Of a DNA stretch of 64,000 bases, positions 1 through 15,703 are shown in pieces. Under the pieces are notes generated by a model that worked only from the letters and a program-made list of their open reading frames with translations, had not been told where the DNA came from and did no database searches. The DNA is from Populus alba. Lineage: Eukaryota; Streptophyta; Magnoliopsida; Malpighiales; Salicaceae. Numbering within the stretch: the first letter of the stretch is position 1; each line of letters begins with the position of its first letter. Made by a program: the position numbers and the translations under genes. The stretch covers positions 10,326,985 to 10,390,984 of the forward strand of contig NC_133292.1 in the NCBI RefSeq assembly GCF_005239225.2. The letters run 5' to 3'.

Positions 1-1328
1 ATTAGTATGCATCAAAAATATCTAAAATATATTATTTTAAAGTAAAAAATAAAAAAAATTTAAAAGTATTCTTAAAACATTAATTAAAATTAAGAGTCCG
101 AGAGAAACCCCAGCTACGTGTCGTTTCCCTAAAATCCACGTATTAACCCAATCGGCCATTTCTCACTCTCTCTCCCAGGCAGGAAAAAAAAAACGAAGCT
201 TTCTCTCTTCAAATCCATGTCACTTCTTCAATGATGTAAAACAGTAAGTTCATAAATTATTTCCTTGATCTATGTCTCACTTTAACATCCTCATGCATTT
301 TTTGAGGTTTCCTATGCTATGTGTTCCTTATCTTGACTTTCTTTTCTGGCTCAAAAACCCTATTTTTTAGTAAATTTTATTCGAAATTGAATTTGTTTAT
401 TGAAAATTTTCTTGCTTTACTTGAATTAATTTTTTTTTTATTTAGATTAATAATGGGTTGTTGTTAGATTTTGGGTTATTTTTTCAGTTGCTAAGATATT
501 GAGGTTTGTTTACTTGAACCGGGTATGTTTGAAGCTTGATTTTTTTTCACTATTCAAGGGCTTCTTAAAAGAAAAATGTGTCAGTACAACCCAAGTGTTA
601 AGGTTACGGTTTCTAACGAAGGAACTGTTACAGTTGACAAAATTATTGTGAGATCTGTCTTTATTGTGTATATGCACACGAAGACAGCCCATGTGTATTA
701 AGGATTGATGTCCCTATAGAGTCTTGAAAACTTTATTTAAGTTTTGGATGCTTGATGCTTATTAAGTCACTGATGCTACTGTCTAACTGTTGTTCACGAG
801 TTCATGATCTTTGAATTAAAAATGGCAGTTGCTTGTTTGTTGGCGGATATTGCAGAAAGTAACTTGACATTCGAGAAACTTTTGTTACCGTACTGCATTG
901 AGCTAGAGATGGGTTGTATCTTAGTTGCTTTTTGATTTTCTGAATTTCTTGAGATCTAGGTGGAACTGGATGTATAGTGGCGCTTTATTGTAATACCTCA
1001 TTATATATTTGTTTCCAAGTATATGCTTAATGTTTGATCTGTTGGATTTTTACCACGCAAAGCTGGATGCTTTCCCTGTTAACGGTTAGCTTTGTTGTCT
1101 TTTCGATGAAGCCTTGTATGGTTTAACATTTTGGCATTTTTTTGCTCTTCTCTTTTTGGTGTTGTCCTTTCTTCTCACTGTTGATTGTAAAAAACTTGAA
1201 ATCTGACTTTTGGTTTTCTTGTTTTCAAAATAGGGAGATATGTCCTCGTTCTAGAAAATCAGTGGATGCCCAAACTGAATAATCAACATTGAGGAGTTGG
1301 CTGAAACTGATAATAAAGTGGGAACAAG
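1..1328 (+). promoter_or_regulatory. 5' flank and leader of the BPC gene, with probable leader intron
   Basis: No protein gene is visible here. A motif resembling an ABA-response/G-box core (TACGTGTC) lies at 115-122. A CT-rich leader follows at about 160-210. A good donor (GTAAGT at 244) and an acceptor (AG at 1232-1233) suggest a leader intron of about 990 bases, as is common in BPC genes. In the leader downstream of that acceptor two very short upstream ORFs are visible. One is 4 codons from about 1240. The other is 8 codons at 1266-1292, ending 36 bases before the BPC start. The transcription start was not located. Confidence 0.45.
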
Positions 1329-2389
1329 ATGGATGATGGCGGGCAACATCAAAATGGAAGGTATAAGATGGACTATTACAAGGCAGCTCACCCTCACCCT
1401 CACCCTCCAGTGGTATGAAGACATTCGCCTCAGATCCTTATACATTTTTGTCTTTGTTTTATAATGAAATTCCAGATGGACACAGGCTTAAGATATAATG
1501 TAATTTGCAGTGGAATATGATGTCTCAACATCAAGTGAAGGAGCAAACTAATGCCTTAGCAATGAATAAGAAGATAATGACCATCCTCATTGAGAGGGAT
1601 GATGCCATTCGAGAACGGAATTTGGCACTAGCTGAAAAGAAGGAAGCCTTGGCTGCAAGAGATGAAGCAATCCAGCAGCGAGAGAAGGCCCTAGTTGAAC
1701 GTGATAAAGCCTTGATGGAGCGAGACAATGCTCTAGCAGCAATTCAATATCGTGAAAATGCAATGAACTATCCTTTGAGTGGTGGAAGTCAGCGGGGATC
1801 GAAGCGCATTCCCCATCCAGTATACCATTCAAATGGCATGTCAGAAGCTCTTGACACGGGAGAGATGCACATCACTGATGCCTTGCCCATATCATCTGTT
1901 ACTGCTGACACTGGGAAGGCACGCCAGACAAAGAGATCAAAAGAAAATAAGGCAGTTGGGTTGAAGGCAGCCAAGTCACCAAGGAAGGGGAATAGAGTGG
2001 GCGAGGATCTGAATAAGCAAGGTGCTTCTGATGGGAAGAAGATTAAAGTTGAGTGGGATAGTCAGGATGTGGGCTTAAACCTTATCAATTTTGATGAAAC
2101 CACCATGCCAGCACCTGTTTGTTCATGCACTGGAGTTCCCCGGCAATGCTATAAATGGGGAAGTGGTGGGTGGCAGTCAGCCTGTTGCACAACCACCATG
2201 TCATCATATCCACTACCACAGATGCCAAATAAACGACATGCCCGAATTGGTGGCCGGAAGATGAGTGGCAATGTCTTCACTAGATTGCTTAGTCGGCTGG
2301 CAGCAGAAGGTCAAGATCTTGCGATCCCTCTTGACCTCAAGGATTACTGGGCCAGACATGGGACAAATCGCTATATCACCATCAAGTAG
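1329..2389 (+). CDS. BPC: BASIC PENTACYSTEINE (BBR/BPC) GAGA-binding transcription factor
   Basis: This gene encodes a nuclear factor that binds GA/CT-dinucleotide repeats and recruits chromatin regulators in plants. The coding exons are 1329-1412 and 1511-2389, joined by a 98-base intron in phase 0, giving 320 residues. The first exon starts with MDDGG and ends in a His-Pro repeat. Residues about 48-110 are a highly charged alanine-rich coiled coil of repeated ERD-x-AL units, typical of class II BPC proteins (BPC4/5/6). A basic linker rich in Lys and Arg follows. The C-terminal BPC domain spans about 229-320, with cysteines at 232, 234, 241, 253 and 254, the WQSACC core and a conserved TNRYITIK ending. 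All five hallmark cysteines are present, so it looks intact. The ATG at 1329 was chosen because the MDDGG start is conserved in the class. Two short upstream ORFs precede it. Confidence 0.95.
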
Positions 2390-2830
2390 ATGTTTTTCTT
2401 CTGTAGTCTTTATTCGATCTTAAATTTTTCTCTATGTTCTTCCTTGTATCTCGAACTGCCTTGTAACAAAACCTGTACCTTCTTGATGGGAAGGCTGTTT
2501 CCTCATTTCACAGTAATCTGCGGTAATCTCTTTTAATAAATTCATCCCGTTAAAGGGGATTTGTAAAGTGCTGGCCCTTTTAGAAGGCTGCATTCTAGAA
2601 TCTAGATGGCTAATGGCTATTTGCATTGCTATTAAGCAAAGTGCAATCTTCAGAGCCGCCCTGCCTGCAGCATTATACGAAGACAGCGTTGCCTTTTCTT
2701 TTGAAGGGTTGCCTTTTCCTTTTATTCATGGTTATCGTTGTTTTCTCCTGAAAAGATCGAAGTATTTTCTTCTAAAGTTACATGCTGCTACTCATATATA
2801 GAATGGCGGTAGACTAATTGCTGAAACCTA
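2390..2830 (+). other. 3' flank of the BPC gene
   Basis: This is the probable 3' untranslated region and downstream DNA. Base composition stays closer to genic up to about 2800, and then AT-rich spacer begins. No separate gene is supported. An open frame at 2568-2801 has no recognisable similarity. Confidence 0.3.
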
Positions 2831-5800
2831 TTTTTTTTTTTTAAGTTGAAAACAATATTGTTTTAAATAAAATATTTTTTTAAAAAATAAAATAACCATT
2901 GATCATATTAACTTGGGTTTTTAATTATTATTTTTTAAAAAAGAAAAACTCTTGCAGATAAGATCTTGAGTCAACTTACAATGTAAACTTTTGTTTTTGT
3001 AGCTTTTTTATTTTTTAATTTTAGTAAATAACACGGGGTGGAAAATAATGATAAAAGGAAGCAATTTTAAAGCATGTTTGAGATTGTGGTAGATTTTTTT
3101 TCAAAGTATTTTTTTTATATTTAATTTTTTTATATTAGCATATTTATATTAGCATATTTATATTAAAATGATCTAAAAATATATAAAAAAATATTTGAAA
3201 AATAAAAAAAATTATAAAATTTATCATGCGCGTTCCAGGCTCGGCTCAAATGAGGGCCTTCATCACAACGCTCTTAGTAGCCGCCCACGTTTATTTCTTG
3301 GGTCTCTCGATCTTGCTGTAATCGGAAACCTTCTATATTTCCCACGAACATACAAGAATGTTTGCATTACCATATTTTGATTTGATGACCTTTGTTGAGC
3401 TAATTCTTGAATTGTGATTGAATAAATGTATCAATATTGCTCGAATTATAAAAAGGAAAGTGATAAAATTCACCGCAAAATATATATTTTATATTTAAAT
3501 TAGTTTTCAAATAATACCAATGAATTTATGATCTGTTTGAGAATGTGTGTTATTGATTTAAATTATTTTTATTTTAAAAATATATTGAAATAATATTTTT
3601 TTAATTATTTTTAATATTAAAATATACTGAATAATACGTAATCATGGCTGTTAACAATTGCTTCACTGTACTTCTACACAAGGCTAAAAAATCCCAGCTG
3701 AATTCGACACCAGATGGTATTCAGAGCAGAGAATCAGTGTCCCTTCGCAGGCTTTGATGACAAAAACATTTTGACGGCATGTTTCCGACTCCATAGCTTA
3801 GAAGCCAAGCTCCGTCAATCGCGAGAACTTGGCATCGTAGCATATTCTTGCTTTGTGCTCAGTTTTGTTGATATTATCAGAGCATATTCCCGGAAAAGAA
3901 ATCACTATGGATTTCGAACAGAGTATTATATTACTTCAGATTTACAAACCACATCAAGAAAAGGAACTGTCCACTCGAACAGGTATCCCAAAATTACAAC
4001 AATACAATAAATTAAGGAAAATCTTGCATTTTTACATCGGAAGACTAACAAATAAATAAGAAATACATGGAAAGAGTAGTCAGATCTTCAAAATCCCTAC
4101 CTAGTTCAAGGTCGGAGGGAGATCAAAGTCGCTAATATGGAAGAGATATAGTTTGTATTTGGTATTATGGTAGTTTTTATAATTATAATTTTTAAAAAAT
4201 AGATTTTAAAAAAAATTAGTTGTGATTTTAAAAATTATATGTTTGATAAAATTATAATGATATTTATTTTACTTATAAAATAAATGAAAAACATGTTTGT
4301 ATGAATAAAAAAAACAAATTATTTTAGATTTTTTAAATTCAATATTTAAAATGCAATTATATGTGCGGTAGAAAACAAAAACTATTTAACTAACTATAGA
4401 ATTTTTTATGTGTAGCTTAATAAAAAAGAAAAGGTTACAGAGATATTAAGAGGTATTTGAAAGTATGATATCATTTATTTTTCAAAGTGTTTTTTGCTTG
4501 AAAATATATTAAAATTATTTTTTATTTTTTAAAAATTATTTTTATATCAACACATCAAATAATTTTAAAATATAAAAATATATACTTTAAAATAAAAAAT
4601 AATATTATTTGAAAAATATTTTTAAAATATAAAAAGAATAAAAAGTATCATAGCCGTCTAGTGTCGTTCAAATTAAGGCACGCACACTAAGTTTTGGTTT
4701 TAGAGTCCTGCTGTTCACACGGTGGCTCCTTGACACCGACGTTATTTAACTACAAAAAGTATGCTTGCTTGCCATGATTGACGGTGGAGATCATGCGTGC
4801 TTTCAGGTGTGATAAACACCCCACGAGTTATTAGCTTCAATAACAAGTACATGGAATTCGAGTTTCAGTGAGCGCTAGTTAAGGGACTCGTGTTTCGTCG
4901 TAAATTTAATAACAAAATTTTGGTAAAATATAATAAATATATATACAAGTTTTTAAAATTTATTTTTAAAAAAAATTATAATTATAAATTAAAAAGTCTA
5001 TAAGAACTGTTTGTATTAATAAATACAAAAAAATAAATATTTGCATGTTTATTCAATTTGTCTAGCTATATGTCGAATAATTTTTTCCAACATGTAATAG
5101 TTAAAAAAAATATATTAAAAAACAAACTATAGTAGAATAAAGAAAAGTTAACAAGAAGCATGAAGACTGGTTTTTTAAAATGACTTAAAATTTAAAAATA
5201 AAAATATATTTAAATAAAAAATATTTTAAAAAATAATTATAACTATATACTTCCAAACATATCATAAGTAAATTTTGGAGCATACGGTAGTTTTAATTTT
5301 TGATACTTTACATGAATTTTTAATGTTTTTTTATATTTTTACTGTATTAATATAAAAATAAAAAATATAATGATTTTAATGAACTATTAAATAAAATATA
5401 TTTTAAAAACTATTATGCACCATAATATAAAATATATTATAGTAGGGGATATTTGATCCCGGGTTTTTATAGCAGTTTACTGGATTAATTGTCTGGCTTT
5501 GAATTTTACGGGACGTGTATAATAAAAAATAACAGTTTTTTTTAATGTCAAGGGTACTATCAAGCCAAACTGGCTTGTTAATTAGTACTAAATATATATT
5601 TTTTCTCTGATGATTTTAAGAATGTATATCCCATATTAATATTACATAGTTAAATAAATATGATAAATAAAATTAGAATCTAGAAAAATAAAAATATAAC
5701 AAACCTGCGTAAAGAATCTGTTGAAGTAAAACAAAAAAAGCTTTTTTTTTTAATTATTATTATACGTGCAACTTGGAAAAAACAACATTGTAGACGCAAT

Positions 5801-8800
5801 GTTGCTTTTAAAAAGATGCACTGAGATTTTTGAAAGTCTCAACAGAGATTTTCATAAAATACTGTTAACGAGAATCACGAGTAATGCGTCCATGTCACTG
5901 TGTTTTTGGCATGCAATGACAGGACTGGCTTAGGCAAATAAATTATTTTTTATTTAAAAATATAATAAAATAATATTTTTTTAATTTTTTAATTTTAATA
6001 TGTAAAATGAATTCAAAAAAATTAAATTAAAAATAATTTAAAATTTTCCAAAATTATTGAAACGTAAAGCCGAGCAAGATATTGCAAGACAGGGATACAT
6101 TCAATCCTTCATCTCAGATCCAATCAATTAGAGGGAAGAGATCAATGGCGCAGTAGCAGAGTCTCCCTTGGAAGACAATACGACATCGTTAGTGAGGTTG
6201 ATAGAATGACAAAAATGTCTCTCTTTCACGTTTGTTAGGTCATGTCCATCTCTAAGTGGGTCCAGTCAGAAGAAAAATTAAATGGGCTGTGTCTGCTTTT
6301 TTGACTGACAAGTGCTTCAATTAGAGTGGATAAGCTACCCTTTTTCTTCGAAGCACTAAAATGCGCCACGTGCTCCTTAAAGCCACTATCGGTTCTTCTC
6401 GACGCGTGTCCTCTTAGGTCCTACTCGTTCGGGTCAACAAAAAACGTCTTCGATGGTTTTGCAAGAGCCACGTGGACATCTTAGATGATTGTTTCTGTAT
6501 TTTAAAATTTTATTTTTTATTTTCAATTATTTTAGATATTTTTTTTTATTTTGATGTGGAATATTAAATTTTTTTTTAAATATCTTATTTCAATGTATTT
6601 TTAAATATAAAATATTTTAGAAAATAACTATAACCATTTCATATTTTTAAAAATAATTTTATTTAATGTGCAAAACTATTCATATTCGTTTTAATTATAA
6701 TTTTTCTTTAATTAAGATAATATATAAATATTGTAATTTCATTCTTATACGTGTGAAAATAAATTAAGATCCAGTCTCTTCATCAAAAAAATAATAATCC
6801 TTCATCCAGGTAAAAAATCGAGCTTATTATAAAAGAATTAAAACTAAAACAATAACATGGAAAACAAACCTAACTGTCACTTGCATCAATATTATTAAAA
6901 TTAATTGAGATGACATACACATTCATACACGTGTATATGCATGTTTTAACAGACGAGGTCTCTGTTGAGAGATGATTTTTCAAGAAAATGAAATATTTTG
7001 TTAAGCATGATGAACGAGCACAAACAAGATTTCATGAAATTGAATCTCAGACCATCCATAATGATTTATTGGTTCCTCCCCTAACTTAAATTGAATTAAA
7101 GTTGACTTTAAGTTTTTAAAATATGATTTTGAATCATTATTTTTCATATCAAAATGCATTAAAATAATATTTATTTATTTTTAAAATATTATTTTTAAAA
7201 TCAACACATTAAAAAGATTCAAAATATATAAAAAAAAATTAATACTTTGAAAAAAAAATTGAATTTATTGGAAATGCAGCCTAAAATTCTAATATCTAAA
7301 AATTCATTGAATTTTAACTAATTTAGTCATTTTGACCCACTAAAAAAATAAAATTTTATATATTTTATTTATAGAACTTGAATTTAAAATTTTATTTTAA
7401 AAAAATAAACGCTAAACTACTTGAATTAACCACCCTTATCTCTACCTCTATATTTATGGGCGCGCGTGTTAATTTGCGTTCTTTTTCTTCAATAAATCAA
7501 TGCTCATTGATTTTCTGAAGAGGCAGGAAACATTGATGCACTTCGTCCGGTGCTAGTTTTGAATTTGTGCAAGTAATGGGGCCGCATGCACAGAATTTTC
7601 GGCCGTCTTTGTTTTTGTATTTTGACGGTATTTAAAAAATAAATTAATAAATAAAAAATATGATTTTATTATATTTATAATAAAAAAATATTTTAAAAAA
7701 TAATTATTATTATAATGTTAAACGGAATCTTTATTTGCCACTCCTTGCCATGCAGCATGTTAAATCATTGATATTAAATTCTTGATTGATATATCATTTA
7801 ATAACTTAATTGAGCTGAATTACATATCATAGATAAATTTAGTTGATTTAGTTAAAATTCAGGTGAAATTTGATTTGATTTTTTTTTAAATATAAAATAA
7901 CATGATAATATTGTAACTCTTACTTCAAAAAATGAAATAAAAAACATGTGACCCATACTTTAAACAAGGTCGGGATTTATAACCATACTTTGTTTTCAAA
8001 TTTACCTGGAAAATAATAATTTCCAGGGCACCCTAAATGTGATGCCAAGTTCGCACTACAATTTTATCAAAGCAAGCAATCATTGTAGTTTTTTTATTTT
8101 TATTTTTATTTTTATTTCTTTGTTGGAAAACATGTTCCTAACGAGCACCACCACTTGACGTTCCTGATACCGAACCAAGGACAAGTCTCTAGCCGAACAT
8201 CTCTTGTGGCTCTGTTGTGGGTTTGGTAATTCCAACCTATCAGGGCCATGCATTTTCATATCTAACAAGTTAACCCTTGGCTTTCAATTAGGCAGTGCCT
8301 TGCTACCCACCTTGCTTGCTTGCTTCTTTACATTAAAGTTGTGGACAAGGATGTTGCTCATCGTCAATGCAATGGTCTCACTTTCGGTGACAATGAACAT
8401 CAACGTTCTGGACAAGGCACCGTTGCTAGTCAAGATACAGCTTTGATATTTCTCAGACACCGGCTCCTTCCGCCACTGTATTCTTGGGCCATGGGACATG
8501 GAGTCGACACCGTCAGGAGCGAGGACCCTTTTCTCGTGGCTCGTTTCACTAGCAATTACGTGCCAGCTTCGGTGCACCGTGTAACAGTAGCCTAGCCATG
8601 AACCTGCTCCATGGTTTACATGTAAGCTCTTGTTCACAGGTTCAAGCGCAACTGCGCGAGCAGTTATTTTGGTGGTAAGAGATTTCTTTACTATTGTAAG
8701 TTCAAGTAGACTGCGGTATTACAGTAATGAGAAAAAAGTAAAAAAATGCATTGAAGGCCCATGAGGTTACACGTAATCAATACTAATTAATCGCTTTATT

Positions 8801-10160
8801 GTTTGTGAAGTTAAATTAATCAATCTTGTTTTATATATGATTCCCATGCTCGTTTCTAAATTTTGAAAAATTATGATGCCGAGTGCCTTTTTTAAATCGT
8901 TCATATAGATTTAATCTTAGTTGATGTATAAGTTTATTCAAAGATGTTTTTATTCTCAAATAATAAAAAAAAGCTCTTTATGAACATACAATTCGAGCTC
9001 CAATGACCTATGTATCTTAAATCTAAATGCAAATATACCTGACTTTTGATTGTGAGATACAAGAAGTTTTTGTTTTCGTAATTGAAATTGTTTTTTTATT
9101 TTAAAAAATATTAAATTGATAATTTTAACATACTGATGTGAAAAATAATAAAAAAATACCTTGATATATCTTCAATGAACGCGGCCTTAGAATTATTTTT
9201 GATAAATCTAACACTTGTTCAGGGAATGGTGATGGCTAGGGATATAAATTCATATAAAAACCACTCTGGTGATTTGCAAGAGCAGAAAATTGAAGGGTTT
9301 TTTTTTGTTTTTTTGACAAATCTCTCGTGAACAGAGTGAGAGTGGTGGGATTTTTGGGGGTCCATTCACTTGCCTGCCTTTTGGACAAGTCACGGATAAG
9401 AGTTGCAACTAAATGGAAGACAGATATGAAACTTTCCAAATCTTTTAGCTAGCTTATTCTGGTAGGGTGGTTGGCATTACACAACATAAGTCAACAAAGA
9501 AACATCGAACTAAATCTGATGTATTTTCCCTTTTTCCAATTGGAAAGCACTACCCATTCCCTCACAGCCCATGATCGGCAACATCAATTTAAATTTCATG
9601 TCCGAAGATAATGTATTTTTTTAAGCAATTTGATGCTGCTAGACGTGCATGAGTTCTCCAAACGTCAGCTCCTGCAGGTCTCGAGCGCGTCTTCTTGAAG
9701 TTATATATATTGTCCTTGAAATTAAGTAACCCCTTGCACAAGATGTCCCTTCTCGATTGGTGCAAGTCACGAGAGAGACTCGGGTGATAATGACTCGGAA
9801 CGCCTTCCGAATTCTTAAAGATAAGAAGCCTTTCCTGGAAAAAAATATTCAAGAAAAGAAGGCTAGCTATGAAGGTAAGCTACAGGCCTACTAGGATGCA
9901 ATTTGGAATCAATAATGGATGCCCAAAATCCAAGCAATATATCCCAATACGAAAGTCTTTGCATTCAATCAAAAGCTTCTAACACATCTCAATCCTCGAT
10001 CTTGATGGACACTGGACGTGGGGGCTTCTTGCTCCAAGTGGCGTGAAACCATACATGCTACTCTCGAGAGAACGAGATGACTACTCGTTTAGCGGATTTT
10101 TCTTTATTTAATGCTTAGAAATACGTGTATAGTGGACTGGTAGTCTCTCTATTTATACAG
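2831..10160. other. AT-rich intergenic spacer with degenerate short repeats
   Basis: No gene is supported over this 7 kb. The DNA is dominated by poly-A/T tracts and by degraded copies of a dispersed AT-rich repeat, for example about 3065-3210, 4450-4655, 5930-6050, 6500-6660, 7100-7270 and 7615-7715. Two patches have more balanced composition: about 6060-6480 and about 8040-8690. The second is open on both strands, but neither translation matches a family I know. Both patches could be fragments of older mobile elements. Confidence 0.4.
4451..4655. repeat. degenerate copy of the dispersed ~200-bp AT-rich repeat
   Basis: The left edge (GGTATTTGAAAGTATGATA) and right edge (AAAGTATCATAGCCG) form a weak inverted pair. 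The interior has the family's core pattern: a T-rich half, the segment 'atcaacacatcaaataattt', then an A-rich half. It is much diverged from the copy at 10377-10579. Confidence 0.35.
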
Positions 10161-10161
10161 T

Positions 10162-10370
10162 AATGAACGGTTTATTTTTTATATTTTAAAAGTATTTTTT
10201 TAAAAAATTATTTTTTTTATTTTTTCATTTCAAATTAATTTTATTTTGATATTTTGATATAATTTTAATGTGTTGATTTTAAAAATAATTTTTAAAAAAT
10301 TTTAAAAATATTATTTTCATGTATTTCTAAATGAAAAACACTTTAAATCGTAACCGTAACAACACTCTCA
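10162..10370. repeat. copy of the dispersed AT-rich MITE-like repeat, adjacent to a better copy
   Basis: This segment has the family layout: a T-rich left half, a central block containing 'taatgtgttgatttt', then AATAATTTTTAAAAAAT and an A-rich right half ending in 'aaaacactttaaatcgtaac'. It abuts the clearer copy starting at 10377, so the two lie head to tail. Confidence 0.4.
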
Positions 10371-10376
10371 TGGACC

Positions 10377-10579
10377 GTTTGGTAGTGAGTTTGAACCTGT
10401 GTTTGCCGAAATTTTGAATTTTTTTTTTTTTTGATAAAATTGAGTTTGGTTTGTACTTTTTTGATCGTTTTAATATGCTGATGTTAAAAATAATTTTTAA
10501 AAAAATAAAAAAAATATTATTGACATGTATTTCGGCACGAAAAATTATTTGAAAAGCAACCGCTATCACACTGCCAAAC
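10377..10579. mobile_element. MITE-like element with 11-bp terminal inverted repeats
   Basis: The left terminus GTTTGGTAGTG (10377-10387) pairs with the right terminus CACTGCCAAAC (10569-10579), matching at 10 of 11 positions after reverse complementing. The 203-bp element has no coding capacity of its own. Its minus-strand translation shares a long run of similar residues with that of the copy at 38869-39066, which shows directly that the two are one repeat family. No convincing target duplication was found. Confidence 0.6.
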
Positions 10580-10593
10580 ATACTCTCAACCCT

Positions 10594-10920
10594 CGTTTGA
10601 TTTTATTTAAATATTGCAATTGTTTTTTTTAATATCAGTTTAAAATTATCCAACCCCATCACGAACTATAAATGTAGAAATAATTTTTTAATATTTTGTA
10701 TGAAAATATTAAAATTTTTGAATCCCGTATTAGTGCTATGATAGCTTATGCCTTTTAAAAAATTTAAAAATTTTAAATTTTTTTAAAAAGACAAGCTATC
10801 AATTAATACGGGATTTTTAAATAATTTTAATATTTTCATATCAAAAAATATTAAAATATTTCTAATTTTAATTTTAAAAATACCCTTAAAAAAACAATTA
10901 ATCATATTTAAATAGGGCTT
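10594..10920. repeat. long imperfect inverted repeat (foldback element)
   Basis: The two halves are near mirror images around about 10765. The outer pair is the AATATTGCAATTG-type segment at 10610-10623 with its partner at 10893-10915. The inner pairs include AATCCCGTATTA (about 10720-10731) with TAATACGGGATT (about 10805-10816), and ATGATAGCTT with AAGCTATCA. The arms are about 150 bases each with few gaps. A transcript through this region would fold into one long hairpin. It may be a MITE of another family or a source of small RNAs. Nothing protein-coding is seen. Confidence 0.6.
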
Positions 10921-12370
10921 AGAGCAAGTTAAAAAAGAAAAAAGGAAAAATTACCATGTCATCCGTGATAAAAATAAAATCCCAGGAAAACCAGAATGAA
11001 CGTTAAAGCATGGTTATTTTACTTTTTAAAGTGATTTTTAGGTTAAAATTTATTAAAATAATATTTTTTTTATTTTTTAAAATTAATGTATGATACAAAA
11101 TATAAATAAAAAATTAATTTTTAATAAAATTTTATTTTTAATTTTTATAAAACATGAATTACATCACCGTTCCCTAAAAATAGGAATAGTTTAATAATCG
11201 AATCCAAAGAAGACCATGGAAGGTAAATATCTGGGATGAAAAAATGCACACCAAATATAGCAAATAATAATAATAATAATAATAAATGTTAATATAATGA
11301 TGCAAATATAAAACAGAAAGAAAATAAATTCCATGATTGACCGGTATGGGTGCACAGCCAGACAAAGTATGGAAGAAATAAATTCCACGACTACCAAAGC
11401 CTTTGACTCGGATGACCCACTCTCTTAAGGGGTATGTGCAACGTATTATACGGGAAAATGAATCAAACACTGATTTCTAATTAAATTATATTTTTTTTGT
11501 TAATTTGCTGTGATTATATTCAAGAAAAACTTAGCAAACATTTCATTTAAAATACTACCTGTGTTGGAGATTTACATTATAGTCATGATATTTATCATGA
11601 AATAATAGAAATATAATAAATTAACAAGAATTCAAGAAAAAAATTCTACAAATATTAATTTCGAATATTTCTAAGCATGTATTATCAAACTATATAGATA
11701 AAATAAAATAAATTAATTCTTGATATTAACTACAATGATCCTCTGCCTATTCCAAGTTGATTTCTAGGCATATTTTTTTTTTTTTTTTTTAAAAAAATTA
11801 AGACAATAAAATTAGAATAAAAAAAAATGTTGCGAAAATAACAATGATTGATAATTACTATTTTTGTAATCTTAAAATTAAAAATTTCTATCAAATGTCA
11901 AATATATTTACTTTTTAGCTAACTTATCATTTAAATTTAAATTCAAGAAAAGATTCGTGATAAAAACTATCCTTTTTTGTTTTATAAAAGATAATTCTTT
12001 CTTAATACACTAATTTCCTTTGAGAATGATACGAGAAAATCCACCATGGACAAATAAAGTAGAAAAATAAAGATTGAACCTAACGTGCATTAGACTGTAA
12101 TGGCAAGCGCGTGGAAGGAAGAAATCCCAAAACTGGCAAAATAAATCCAAAAGATCGAAATTCTTGCTCAATAAGTTGCGGTGACAAAGGGAACAAAGAT
12201 GTCAAAAATCGAGGTCGGAATGAAATTCAAATTCACACCCAATTCAAATTCACCACAAATTCTTCATTAACTTCACGCGTCTCCCTCTACCGTCATAAAA
12301 TCCGTGTCGTAGTCTTCGTCATCATAAAAAAAAAAAAAAAAAAACAAAACAAAAAACCTCACTGAAATCA
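10921..12370. other. AT-rich spacer and distal promoter of the bZIP gene
   Basis: No gene is supported. The stretch contains another degenerate AT-rich repeat copy (about 11005-11150), an AAT microsatellite, homopolymer tracts (T at about 11769, A at about 12326) and ordinary AT-rich DNA. The last few hundred bases are probably the upstream control region of the bZIP gene. Confidence 0.3.
11263..11286. repeat. AAT trinucleotide microsatellite
   Basis: About eight tandem AAT units are visible in non-coding DNA. Such tracts vary in length between individuals. Confidence 0.85.
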
Positions 12371-12883
12371 CGCACGGCCTTTTCATTTCTCCGAGAGAGA
12401 ACAAATTCTAGAGAGACACACACCTAGCCCTTAGCTTTACTTATTTTCTTCGCCATTTCCGCCTTGAAAAACAGAGTGAAAAAATCTGGGCAAACAATTA
12501 TCTGCTTCTTTATATGTTTTCAGCAGTCTCGCCGGTTGGTGTCATTTTTTTTTTTTGTGTGGAAATGAACCTTTTGAGTTAACAAGGTAGTCTAGTCTTT
12601 ACTTATTTAAGTGAGAATCCTGTGTCCACTTTCAATCTTCTTTTTATTTCAGTTTTTTTTTGTGGGTTTTTATTCTTGTTTTTGTATGTTCATTTCGCAG
12701 GTTTTCAAGGCTTAGTTTGTTTGTTTGATTGGTTTTCACTGTTATTTGATCGAGTTTTGGTGAGAAGTGAAGTGGGTTTATCTTGAAATTGGGGTTTAAG
12801 TCTGATCAAAAGTATTAAGGGTTTTGAAGTGGCATTAGTGAAATATTGATTACTGGGTTTTTGCTGGTCTAGAGGTAAGTGAA
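12371..12883 (+). promoter_or_regulatory. 5' leader region of the bZIP gene
   Basis: The stretch starts with a purine- and CT-rich segment (about 12391-12460), followed by T-rich DNA typical of a plant leader intron. A candidate donor (AAG/GTAG at about 12586) and acceptor (TTTCGCAG at about 12700) could remove a leader intron. The ATG context is AAGTGAAATGGG. The transcription start is not defined. Confidence 0.3.

Positions 12884-15703
<2,820 letters not shown>

Noticed and set aside
3714..3735. TGGTATTCAGAGCAGAG, similar to the plant retrotransposon primer-binding site TGGTATCAGAGC
   Set aside because: One base is inserted, no LTR end lies just upstream and no gag-pol frame follows, so chance similarity is likely.
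10327..10581. Minus-strand frame whose peptide resembles the one at 38798-39025
   Set aside because: The similarity is caused by both lying in copies of the same MITE-like repeat; it is not a gene family.
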